Below, piece by piece: positions 9,691 to 17,802 of a stretch of DNA of 64,000 bases. The translations under genes were made by a program, and so were the position numbers. Every line of letters begins with the position of its first letter. Position 1 is the stretch's first letter. A model generated the notes under the pieces. It did not search any database. It was not told the origin of the DNA and saw nothing but the letters and a program-made list of their open reading frames with translations. Origin of the DNA: Aliikangiella marina (lineage in GTDB: Bacteria > Pseudomonadota > Gammaproteobacteria > Enterobacterales > Kangiellaceae); the NCBI RefSeq assembly GCF_007004765.1, contig NZ_VIKR01000003.1, forward strand, positions 248,001 through 312,000, read 5' to 3'.

Positions 9691-9875
9691 ATTGTGATAC
9701 GAGTCACTCATAAACGCTGAGCGCTTTGGAATCAGCAAATATACTGAAAGCAAAGAAAAAGTTGTGGAAGCTTTATTTCTGTGGTTCGCAGCAGCGATTG
9801 ATTCCTTTCGAGAACTTGCGATTTTACCGAGATTAAGAGGGACCCGAGCGATTCAGGACAACAGTGAGGTATGTT

Positions 9876-9906
9876 GTGCGCCCAGTTTAAAACTAACTGG
9901 GTGCAC
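9876..9906. repeat. Long hairpin (12-bp stem) downstream of pgi
   Basis: GTGCGCCCAGTT and AACTGGGTGCAC are complementary with one G-T wobble, around a seven-base loop. It lies 60 bases past the pgi stop codon. No T-run follows on either strand. It could protect or end the pgi message, or belong to a small RNA. Confidence 0.5.
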
Positions 9907-9966
9907 CGTATTACCTATCCTAGGAGCCAATTTGATGCTTGCTTAACTATAGACGTCACATCAGTT

Positions 9967-11625
9967 TTATGAGTTCAACTTTGGCTGCGCAGTAAGCATA
10001 CGAAAATAAGTCATCAAGGACTGGGTTGAACCATCGTGTAAGCGCGATAAACAAGTATCATTTAATTCTGATAAAATCTTCTTAGCGAGTTTTTTTCCCA
10101 GCTCAACACCATACTGGTCGAATGAATTAATATTCCAAATCACACCTTGCGTGAATACTTTGTGCTCATACATTGCTAACAGAGAACCGAGAGAGCGAGG
10201 GGTAATCTTTTTAAGTAAAATTGAGTTAGTCGGTTTGTTGCCTTCAAAGGTCATATGTGGCAGTTGCTTTTCGATTTCAGTATCTGTTAATCCAAGCTCT
10301 CTTAGATCATTCAACGTTTCTTCTCGAGTTCGTCCTTTCATTAGTGCTTCGGTTTGAGCAAAGAAATTAGATAGCATAAGGTTGTGATGGTTGTTGATAC
10401 TTTCATGAGGGATTGCACTACTGATAAAGTCCGCTGGTACTAACTTTGTTCCTTGATGAATCAATTGATAAAAAGCGTGTTGTCCATTAATGCCTTGACT
10501 ACCCCAGACAATTCCACCAGTGGAATAATTGACTTGCTTACCGTCTCGGTCAACAGATTTACCGTTACTCTCCATATCCGCTTGTTCCAAGTAGGCGGGT
10601 AATAAATTTAGTTGATGATCATAAGGGAGAATGGCATGGGACTCGCAACCAAAAAAATTGTTATACCAAATACCCAATAAAGCCATGATCACCGGGATAT
10701 TCTTCTCAAAAGGCGCTGTTCGAAAATGCTCATCCATTGCGTGTGCACCTGCGAGCATTTCTTTAAAGTTCTCAATACCAATGGTCAACGCAATTGAGAG
10801 ACCAATCGAAGACCAAAGTGAGTACCTTCCTCCAACCCAGTCCCAGAAATTAAAAATATTTTCTGGGTTGATACCGAAAGATATCGCTTTAGCTTGATTG
10901 GATGAAACTGCCACGAAGTGTTTGCCTAAACTGTCATAGGCTCCGGTTGTTTTTAAAAACCATTCGCGTAAGCTTTCCGCGTTGGTCATTGTCTCATCGG
11001 TTGTGAAAGATTTAGACGCAACAATAAATAGCGTCGTCTCAAGGTTTAGGTTCTCTGTCTTTTCTAACAAATGCATAGTGTCGACATTTGAAACAAAATG
11101 GCATTTTAAAGGCTTATCAGAAAAAGATTTTAGCGCTTCCACGACAAGTTGTGGTCCAAGATCACTTCCGCCAATACCAATATTAACGATGTCAGTGACA
11201 GGCTTACCTGTATAACCAAGCCAACGCCCTGAACGGACCTGATAGCAAAATTCACTCATTTTGTCGAGTTCTCGATGGACGAGTGATGAGATGTTTTGGT
11301 CTCCAACAACCAGTGGCTTATGTCGAGGTAAACGGAGCGCTGTATGGAGAACTGCCCGACCCTCAGTATGGTTGAGCTTATCGCCAGAAAACATTCGTTC
11401 AATCCATGATTTTAACTCGACCTCTTTCGCTAGATCGGTGAGAAGATTAAAAGTATGAGGACTGATTCGATTTTTGGAGTAATCAAACAGAATGTCCTCA
11501 AATAAAACACTAAAACGCGTCTGTCTTAGTGGATCGCTTTCAAACAGATCTCTAATGTGGAGGTGTTTTGCGCTTTGATAGTGGCTAGTCAATGCTTTCC
11601 AGCTGCTAAATTGTGTTAGTTGCAT
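9967..11625 (-). CDS. pgi: Glucose-6-phosphate isomerase
   Basis: The protein interconverts glucose-6-phosphate and fructose-6-phosphate in glycolysis and gluconeogenesis. Family signatures are plain: NIGIGGSDLGPQLV in the sugar-phosphate site and the long PGI signature beginning GIVWGSQGINGQHAFYQLIH, with the catalytic Gln-His region. Length (552 residues) is normal for bacterial Pgi. I chose the ATG at 11625 (MQLTQFSSW) because AGGAA lies six bases upstream; an ATG at 11637 would place that site inside the gene. Its product also feeds sugar-nucleotide synthesis for the nearby polysaccharide genes, but no operon link is visible. Confidence 0.96.
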   Translation of the reverse strand: MQLTQFSSWKALTSHYQSAKHLHIRDLFESDPLRQTRFSVLFEDILFDYSKNRISPHTFNLLTDLAKEVELKSWIERMFSGDKLNHTEGRAVLHTALRLPRHKPLVVGDQNISSLVHRELDKMSEFCYQVRSGRWLGYTGKPVTDIVNIGIGGSDLGPQLVVEALKSFSDKPLKCHFVSNVDTMHLLEKTENLNLETTLFIVASKSFTTDETMTNAESLREWFLKTTGAYDSLGKHFVAVSSNQAKAISFGINPENIFNFWDWVGGRYSLWSSIGLSIALTIGIENFKEMLAGAHAMDEHFRTAPFEKNIPVIMALLGIWYNNFFGCESHAILPYDHQLNLLPAYLEQADMESNGKSVDRDGKQVNYSTGGIVWGSQGINGQHAFYQLIHQGTKLVPADFISSAIPHESINNHHNLMLSNFFAQTEALMKGRTREETLNDLRELGLTDTEIEKQLPHMTFEGNKPTNSILLKKITPRSLGSLLAMYEHKVFTQGVIWNINSFDQYGVELGKKLAKKILSELNDTCLSRLHDGSTQSLMTYFRMLTAQPKLNS

Positions 11626-11661
11626 GTGATTCCTCATACTGCGAGTGAATGGCTTTAATCG

Positions 11662-12177
11662 TTATGAATTCCGGTCGAGTAAACAATGTTTGTAGTCGTC
11701 AATTGCGGTCGCGTTTACCCCTGACTCAAGTACTCTGGCGTAAGTATCGATAACATAATATTCGACACAGTAGCGATTGTGAGCACGGTAGGCTCTCACT
11801 GGAGTACGGTAAACGAGTAGCCAGGCACCTTGACGGGTAGATTGGGAATAAAAGCGCTCTGGCATTTCTGTTCGCCGCGAAGCCGATATTTCTGGAAGTA
11901 ACCCTCGATATAAGGTGACATATTGGTCGACCTCCGAAATCCAAAACTCGCTAGTAATATCTGATACGACGCTATTGCCTAAATAGTGGATACTACTCGG
12001 TTGTCCTTTAATCGAAATTAAGTCATTGAGCGGAACGTTTTGCCAACGAAGACTAGTATGTTCTGCTAACGTTAGATAATTTTTAACCGGTGGATGACAA
12101 GCGGTTAGTGCAATAACCAATAAAAAAGTCGATAGATACAACAGTATCGGTTTTCGTTTAAGATAATTGTCTATCAA
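11662..12177 (-). CDS. Hypothetical lipoprotein, TTG start
   Basis: I place the start at the TTG at 12177: AAGGAG lies eight bases upstream and the protein then opens with LIDNYLKRKPILLYLSTFLL and the lipobox ALTAC. The only upstream ATG (12246) would force a 53-base overlap with the glycosyltransferase gene and put 23 hydrophilic residues before the signal. The remaining 150 residues contain many Arg and Tyr and no domain I recognise. It follows the GT2 gene after 16 bases and precedes pgi by 36 bases, so it may be co-transcribed with both. Confidence 0.65.
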   Translation of the reverse strand: MIDNYLKRKPILLYLSTFLLVIALTACHPPVKNYLTLAEHTSLRWQNVPLNDLISIKGQPSSIHYLGNSVVSDITSEFWISEVDQYVTLYRGLLPEISASRRTEMPERFYSQSTRQGAWLLVYRTPVRAYRAHNRYCVEYYVIDTYARVLESGVNATAIDDYKHCLLDRNS

Positions 12178-12193
12178 TGTCTGATCTCCTTGC

Positions 12194-13198
12194 TTAGGCG
12201 ACTCGCGCTGTTGTTCTTCGATAGAGGTTAAAAAGAGTTGATTCAATTTGACTGAATAAACGTTTCGGTACGCAGTTTAATAAGAGCGCGGCGGCGAATG
12301 TCACTGAAGTTTTGATGGGCTCTTCGGCTAAGATTCTGGGCTGAGTACGAATCCCTTCGATAATGAACTTCAACGCAAGCTTTGCATCATGACTTTTGAC
12401 AGCATGTCTGGCTAAATAACGAAGCTGGTACGCTTTGGCCAAGTCAACCCATGGAGAAACTTTTTTGGGTGATATTGACCAGGCTTTGTTTATCGCTCTT
12501 TCCCAAGATAAATATTGCTTACTCACATTAGCGGATAAACCGTTGCTATTGACTCGATAAAAAGTAAGACTCTTGCCAATTCCGGAAAAAACTGTTGCAG
12601 ATTGCAAAGCAATCCGCAACCAATATTCGACATCTTCTGACTGACGGAAGGTTTCGTCGAAGAAACATCGTTCCTTTGCGCCCTGACGGTAAACCCAGTA
12701 ACTACTCTGGTCTAGTACGCTACGTCGAATGACTGGAGCTGAACCATTACCGATAGGATTTCGACAAATAATATCTTTGATGGAAATGTTAGATAGCTTC
12801 GGCTTTTGGGTAATACCTATTAGTTGACTGCGTTCATCCATTAAAGCTGAAGCCGAATAACTGACACCAATAATCGGGTTGTTATTTAAATGGTTAACAT
12901 GATGTTTGAGCTTATCTTGATGCCATTTATCGTCTGAATCGATAAAAGCAACATACTCGCCGCTAGACTCACGAACACCGGTATTTCTAGCACCAGCTAA
13001 TCCCCGGTTTCTTTGAGTAACTACTCTAATCCTGGAATCATTAAAACGTTTGCATAAAGACAAGGAGTTATCAGTCGAGCCGTCGTTAACAATGATTAAC
13101 TCAAAATCAGTGAATGACTGATGGATGACCGATTGAATAGCTTCTTCAACGTAACGTTCCACATTGTAGACCGGCATTACTACTGAGACTTTGACCAT
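12194..13198 (-). CDS. Family 2 glycosyltransferase
   Basis: The 334-residue protein opens with VKVSVVMPVYNVERYVEEAI and has IIVNDGSTDNS, GLAGARNTGV and FIDSDD, which are the nucleotide-sugar and metal-binding motifs of GT2 enzymes. It has no membrane helix, so it is probably a cytoplasmic or peripheral enzyme adding one sugar to a growing glycan. AGGAG stands seven bases before the ATG. The gene is divergent from the NUDIX gene. Donor and acceptor cannot be deduced. Confidence 0.9.
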   Translation of the reverse strand: MVKVSVVMPVYNVERYVEEAIQSVIHQSFTDFELIIVNDGSTDNSLSLCKRFNDSRIRVVTQRNRGLAGARNTGVRESSGEYVAFIDSDDKWHQDKLKHHVNHLNNNPIIGVSYSASALMDERSQLIGITQKPKLSNISIKDIICRNPIGNGSAPVIRRSVLDQSSYWVYRQGAKERCFFDETFRQSEDVEYWLRIALQSATVFSGIGKSLTFYRVNSNGLSANVSKQYLSWERAINKAWSISPKKVSPWVDLAKAYQLRYLARHAVKSHDAKLALKFIIEGIRTQPRILAEEPIKTSVTFAAALLLNCVPKRLFSQIESTLFNLYRRTTARVA

Positions 13199-13345
13199 TT
13201 GCTTACTCCTGGGAAGTTTAAACCTATTTCTCTATCTGGTTATTCAGAAACCGTGCCAAGATTTCTTGTCTCATCAAAATATAAATGGCATCTCAATTGC
13301 TTTAGATAAAAATAATTATCAACAATTTATTAAGATCCAGGAGCA

Positions 13346-13867
13346 ATGATGAATAAAAAAAAATGGACGAGTCTCAAAGGCTGGTTGTTTAAGCAGGGAT
13401 ATACAGTGATATATAAAGCTTGGCGAATGTATCTAAAGTATTTCGGACGCAGCACTCAAGGTGCACAAGTTGTAGTCAAGTGCGCAGATAAATATCTATT
13501 AGTTAAATCAATCTATCGCGATACATATAGCTTTCCTGGCGGTTATCGAAAACGCGGCGAATCAGCCAAACAAAATGCTATTAGAGAACTTTTTGAAGAG
13601 ACCGGACTTTTCATAGAAGAGGAGAGACTTGAACTATCATTTGAAAATAGTTTTAAGTTTGGGCGCTCTATGTGTCGTGACAGTATATTTTATATTGAGC
13701 TTGATTTTATTGAGCTAGAATCGATCAGGTGTGACGATTCGGAAATAGAATCGATTAAATTTTTCTCGCTCGAAGAGCTCCCAAGTTTAATGCTCGATCC
13801 AATAGTCGCGAACTTTTTTAAGCTTTCAAAAGCACCTCGCGAAACGAAAAAATGCTACGCAAATTGA
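13346..13867 (+). CDS. NUDIX hydrolase
   Basis: A complete Nudix box G-x5-E-x7-RE-U-x-EE-x-G-U is visible at about residues 70-92 (it begins GGYRKRGES and ends IRELFEETGL). The 173-residue protein has a basic, aromatic N-terminal 30 residues, which could lie on the membrane. Nudix enzymes cleave nucleoside diphosphates linked to another group; the substrate here is unknown. Its position among glycosyltransferase genes would suit a nucleotide-sugar or polyprenyl-phosphate substrate, but that is a guess. AGGAGC precedes two adjacent ATGs (13346, 13349). Confidence 0.85.
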   Translation: MMNKKKWTSLKGWLFKQGYTVIYKAWRMYLKYFGRSTQGAQVVVKCADKYLLVKSIYRDTYSFPGGYRKRGESAKQNAIRELFEETGLFIEEERLELSFENSFKFGRSMCRDSIFYIELDFIELESIRCDDSEIESIKFFSLEELPSLMLDPIVANFFKLSKAPRETKKCYAN

Positions 13868-13876
13868 TTTGCATTT

Positions 13877-13915
13877 TGCGAATTTTGAAAGTCTTAGTCA
13901 TGCGAAATTTTGAAA
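13877..13915 (+). repeat. Two near-identical direct repeats upstream of the GT26/priming transferase gene
   Basis: TGCGAATTTTGAAA (13877-13890) and TGCGAAATTTTGAAA (13901-13915) lie 24 bases apart in AT-rich DNA between the NUDIX stop and the next gene. They could be an operator, or chance in a low-complexity region. Confidence 0.3.
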
Positions 13916-14039
13916 TAAATAAAAATAAACCCTATATCTTGTTGTATTTACTAAGGAAATCCATTTAGTTCGATAGAAATAAAAAAAACGGCATCGGTGT
14001 TGCAATTTCTCTCAGTAGAAATTTAGATGGAGAGTAACG

Positions 14040-15503
14040 ATGCAAAACATACAACCTAACCGCTTTTTTGTAGCACCTAGCAATCAAATAGAATCACAAC
14101 CTGCCCCCGAACTGTTTCGCGAAGACGGAAACAATATTAATGTCTTTAATACGTCGATATGGAACGGGTCGATGCAAAATGCAGTTGATTGGCTAGTTAG
14201 TAGAGTGCAGCAGCATCGCAAGACGACTGTCGCATTCGCGAATGCTAACAACCTCAATATAAGCGTTAACAACGCGGCATTGCGGGAACATTATTCCTAT
14301 GCAGACCGAGTTTTCGCTGATGGTTCGGGCATAAAACTAGCGGGCAAAATTTTGAATAAGCCCGTGCTCGATAATGTCAATGGCACCGATATGTTTCCGT
14401 TACTTTGCAAAGCTTTAGCGAAGCAAGGGGCTAAGGTTTATTTTTTAGGTGCGCAAAAAAACGTCATTGATAATATGGTTGTACAACTTAAACAAGATTA
14501 TCCAGGACTTAAAATTGTTGGTCATCATCATGGATACATTGGAGAAGGCGAGTTAGATAATTTACGAGTAATAAATCAAATTAATCGATCGAATGCAGAA
14601 ATATTGCTTGTCGCAATGGGGACACCGATGCAGGAACATTGGCTGTCAAAGTTTGCTCATAAGATTCAAGTTCCGGTAAGAATGTCAGTCGGCGGGTTAT
14701 TTGATTTTGTTGCTAAAAAAGTGTCACGAGCGCCGTTGTGGATGCGTAAAGCCGGACTCGAATGGGTTTGGAGAACCATACAAGAACCGAGTCGAATGTG
14801 GAAGCGATATATTCTTGGTAATCCGTTGTTTGTGTATCGTGTAGTTAAACAAATGCTCGTGCAGAAAATGGAAGCAAAGTTTTCGCATATCGCTAAGCTA
14901 ATGTTTTCTCCGGTTAAAAGAGTGATCGATTTTTGTGTAGCGAGCGTTGCGCTTTTACTGTCTACCCCGATTTTAGCGCTAACCGCAATCGCGATTAAAT
15001 TAGAGTCGAGAGGTAACGTCTTATATTCGCAAACGCGTATTGGTAAGAACGGTAAACCATTTAAGTTTTATAAATTCCGTTCCATGAATAAGAATGCTGA
15101 TGCTGAAAAAGCCGCCTTACTCAAGTTTAATAACTACCAAGACAATGTTCTGTTTAAAATGAAAAAAGACCCAAGAATTACCAAAGTAGGGGCTTTTATT
15201 CGTAAATATTCTATTGATGAATTACCGCAGTTATGGAATGTAATTAATGGAGAGATGACCTTGGTCGGCCCTCGACCGGCGCTACCGGAAGAAGTAGCCA
15301 AGTACAATGACTTTGAAAGAAATCGTCTAACTGTTAAGCCGGGTATCACCTGTTTTTGGCAGGTTTCTGGTCGCAGCGAGTTAAGTTTCAAGCAGCAATG
15401 CCAACTGGACTTAAAATACATTAAAGAGCGCTCTATCTTTACCGACTTTCGGATTCTGTTGATGACGATTCCAGCGGTGATATCGGGAAAAGGTGCTTTT
15501 TGA
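14040..15503 (+). CDS. Fusion of WecG/TagA/CpsF glycosyltransferase (GT26) and priming polyprenyl-phosphate sugar transferase
   Basis: Two enzymes lie in one 487-residue chain. Residues about 35-265 are a WecG/TagA/CpsF domain: ANANNLNISV, the ADGSGIK segment, the NGTDMFPLLCK segment, and MGTPMQEHWLSK. From about 285 comes a monotopic sugar-phosphate transferase of the PglC/WbaP catalytic type: one hydrophobic segment (about 295-322), SQTRIGKNGKPFKFYKFRSM, then VGPRPALPEE and KPGITCFWQVSGRS. The C-terminal half would load the first sugar-phosphate onto undecaprenyl phosphate; the N-terminal half would add the second sugar. GGAGAG precedes the ATG. It probably starts the glycan handled by the clusters nearby. 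Confidence 0.88.
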   Translation: MQNIQPNRFFVAPSNQIESQPAPELFREDGNNINVFNTSIWNGSMQNAVDWLVSRVQQHRKTTVAFANANNLNISVNNAALREHYSYADRVFADGSGIKLAGKILNKPVLDNVNGTDMFPLLCKALAKQGAKVYFLGAQKNVIDNMVVQLKQDYPGLKIVGHHHGYIGEGELDNLRVINQINRSNAEILLVAMGTPMQEHWLSKFAHKIQVPVRMSVGGLFDFVAKKVSRAPLWMRKAGLEWVWRTIQEPSRMWKRYILGNPLFVYRVVKQMLVQKMEAKFSHIAKLMFSPVKRVIDFCVASVALLLSTPILALTAIAIKLESRGNVLYSQTRIGKNGKPFKFYKFRSMNKNADAEKAALLKFNNYQDNVLFKMKKDPRITKVGAFIRKYSIDELPQLWNVINGEMTLVGPRPALPEEVAKYNDFERNRLTVKPGITCFWQVSGRSELSFKQQCQLDLKYIKERSIFTDFRILLMTIPAVISGKGAF

Positions 15504-15517
15504 TTGTAACTGTTCAA

Positions 15518-15584
15518 AGCAAGGTCTAGCGCGTTAGGTTGACTCAGCGCGAGAGAGTGAAGAAAAGTCTAGGCCTTGCTTTTT
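15518..15584. terminator. Terminator between convergent genes
   Basis: AGCAAGG-T-CTAG pairs with CTAG-G-CCTTGCT around a long loop that can itself fold, followed by a T-run on the plus strand. It lies between the convergent GT26/priming transferase and TonB receptor genes. Confidence 0.6.
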
Positions 15585-17574
15585 ACCACCGATAGCTTAT
15601 ATAGGTGGCGACTTCAATGCCTTTAGTTGGTAGTCCATCCGGATTGCCCCAAAGTGAAGGCACATTATTCTTACGGTTGAAAAGATCACGAATATCCACT
15701 CTCAATTCAAGTTGCGGTGAGTAGTCATAGGAGAGATGAAAGTTGCTGTTCCAAATTGTTCCCAGGTCATCTGAACTCTGTATAGGAGACCCTTGAACAT
15801 TAAACCAAAGTTGATTTGAAAAGCTGATATTGAAATTTGAATTTGGAAGTTGGTAATCCATACTCACTTGTAAAATGCTCTCGGGAAAAGCGACAAAACT
15901 TTCATCAGTATGTACATTGCGACTGTCAACGAAAGATAAACTTGAGTCAATTCCCCAAGAGTCACCAATATATCGATATTCAAGCTCTAATCCTTGGGAT
16001 TCAAACTCTCCTTGATTAACATATCGCTGGGTAAATGGTGCGGGTTGATCCAAATCATCGATAACAACGATGGCATCTTTCCACTGGCTATAAAATAAAG
16101 TAATGCCGGTTTGATTGTTGCCAGCTTTGTTGAGATAAACGAATTCGTACGTATCGATAGTTTCTGGTTTAAGTTGTGGGTTGCCTTGGATTAGCCCTGA
16201 AAATGTGAGTTCACCACCGACTGGTGCTCGAAAAGCATTTCCAAAGAGAAACTTCCATGCGGTATTGTCATCGGGCTGATAAATCACTCCAAGTCTTGGC
16301 GTTGTTTGAGAGCCAAAGTCACTGTAGTCATCTAAGCGCGCGCCGAGGTCGAGCGCTATTTTATTATCAAAAAAAGGAATACGAAGCTGAGCGAATAAGT
16401 TGATAATTTCTCTCTCGAGACCATCAAAAGGTTGCCTTCCAGAGGCGAAAAGTGCCGAGGTTATTTTTTGGCGATTAAATCCTGTACCAATTAGCCATCG
16501 GTTCTCGTTCTCGCTACCGGTATCCTTATAAGTTACTTTTATGCCTTGTCGTCGATCATCTTGAGATTGACTGGGAACACTAGGAATGGTGTAGAAAAAA
16601 GTTTGTTCAGTTTGCCAGCGAAATAAATCAATTGTGAGGGTCTCCTGCTGAGAAAATTTTCTCTCAATGTTTGCTCGAATCATTTCAAATTGAGACTCGC
16701 CGTCGCTGATATCCGCGGCACCTAATGGAATAGTTCCAATACTGGGAAAATCGTCGCTATTAAATTGGTTAAAGTAAATACCAAGTTCCGTTGTCCAATT
16801 TTGATTCAGGTTTGATGCATATTTGAGGAGACCTGTTTGTGAATCATATTTTTCTTTTCGAATCCCTTGGGCCGCTAGGTTTGGTACATTAAACTCGATC
16901 TGACTGTCTCCTTGATAGGTAGAAGCAATCACTCCCGTCAGTTTCGAAGTTGGGCCAAACGAATGAGCGAAACGAGTATTGAAGCGCGTATAGCTGTCAC
17001 TGCCAGCTCCTAGCTCAGTCTCCAACGTATCGCCCTCAGCCGAGAAACTTTGCAAGGCGAATACGCCATGAAACGCATCACTACCGTGAATTGCAGAGCC
17101 TGGTCCTCGGATAAGTTCCGCTCGACTTAGCGCACCGAGATCGAAGTTAGGCAGTAGATATTGGGCGGTCCCAAATGAGTAGCTGTTTAACGGAACGCCA
17201 TCGAGTAAAGTTGCAGTCCCTCGGGTCGAAATTCGATTCGCATATCCGCGTATGGCAAATGCATTTGAACCACCCAGAAAACTATAACTTGCCGCGCTAG
17301 GTTGAAGCGCCATTATCTCATTGGTTCTTTTTAGGCCTTTTTTAAGCCATTCTGACTCTTCGACAATGTAGACACTTGAGCTGGTCGCAAGCTCAGACTC
17401 CTCAAAGAGAGATACTACAGTGACGTTTAGGAGCTCTTCTAAAGTCATGTTTATTAGTGACGTGTTGGATTCTTCCGCCCTTGAGGCTGGCGAGAGAATA
17501 AGTGCAAATGGTAGCAAGTATTTGAATTTTATTATTTTATTTTTAGTCACTAGTAAAATGCCGTTCCTAAGCAT
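15583..17574 (-). CDS. TonB-dependent outer-membrane receptor
   Basis: The 663-residue protein has a basic-hydrophobic signal peptide ending near SPASRAEE, a short NMTLEELLNVTVVS segment, a plug domain (SAASYSFLGG, FAIRGYANR, LLDGVPLNS, LIRGPGSAIHGSDAFHG) and a beta-barrel ending in the terminal aromatic YISYRW. Such receptors take up a scarce ligand through the outer membrane with energy from TonB-ExbBD. The ligand is unknown. A GTG start at 17550 would give a neater signal peptide; neither start has an ideal ribosome-binding site. It is divergent from a diguanylate cyclase gene, with 228 bases between them. Confidence 0.92.
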   Translation of the reverse strand: MLRNGILLVTKNKIIKFKYLLPFALILSPASRAEESNTSLINMTLEELLNVTVVSLFEESELATSSSVYIVEESEWLKKGLKRTNEIMALQPSAASYSFLGGSNAFAIRGYANRISTRGTATLLDGVPLNSYSFGTAQYLLPNFDLGALSRAELIRGPGSAIHGSDAFHGVFALQSFSAEGDTLETELGAGSDSYTRFNTRFAHSFGPTSKLTGVIASTYQGDSQIEFNVPNLAAQGIRKEKYDSQTGLLKYASNLNQNWTTELGIYFNQFNSDDFPSIGTIPLGAADISDGESQFEMIRANIERKFSQQETLTIDLFRWQTEQTFFYTIPSVPSQSQDDRRQGIKVTYKDTGSENENRWLIGTGFNRQKITSALFASGRQPFDGLEREIINLFAQLRIPFFDNKIALDLGARLDDYSDFGSQTTPRLGVIYQPDDNTAWKFLFGNAFRAPVGGELTFSGLIQGNPQLKPETIDTYEFVYLNKAGNNQTGITLFYSQWKDAIVVIDDLDQPAPFTQRYVNQGEFESQGLELEYRYIGDSWGIDSSLSFVDSRNVHTDESFVAFPESILQVSMDYQLPNSNFNISFSNQLWFNVQGSPIQSSDDLGTIWNSNFHLSYDYSPQLELRVDIRDLFNRKNNVPSLWGNPDGLPTKGIEVATYISYRW

Positions 17575-17802
17575 TAACCCTTAGTATAGTTGAATTCGAA
17601 CATTTCTTCCGAGAATCGCAAATTTATCAAAATTCCAGAATGGCCATTGTTTGCGGTTACTCGCTTGTTTGTTTAGTCCAACGTAGTGGGTGGTGTATCG
17701 ACGAAATAAATCATTCTTGTTATTATCTCAAATCAGTACTAAAAATAATATTAAACATTGGGGTCTGACAGGTTGTTAGTAGTGTCTTTACAATAAATAA
17801 GT

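Larger units (their letters stand above)
9507..9966. other. 460-base gap with two strong hairpins and no convincing gene
   Basis: This gap lies between the start of the subtilase gene and the 3' end of pgi. It holds an intrinsic terminator pointing right (9663-9690) and a 12-bp-stem hairpin (9876-9906). A 60-codon GTG-started frame at 9764-9946 has no ribosome-binding site and no recognisable protein character. The gap may contain a small RNA gene on the plus strand ending near 9690; see the findings. Confidence 0.4.

Noticed and set aside
9764-9946. 60-codon frame in the gap before pgi
   Set aside because: It has a GTG start without a ribosome-binding site, runs through a strong hairpin and shows no protein character.
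1-15503. Genomic island of polysaccharide genes
   Set aside because: The glycan genes are interrupted by pgi and exported-protein genes, and no integrase, transposase, tRNA or flanking repeat was found. Base composition does not shift clearly by eye.
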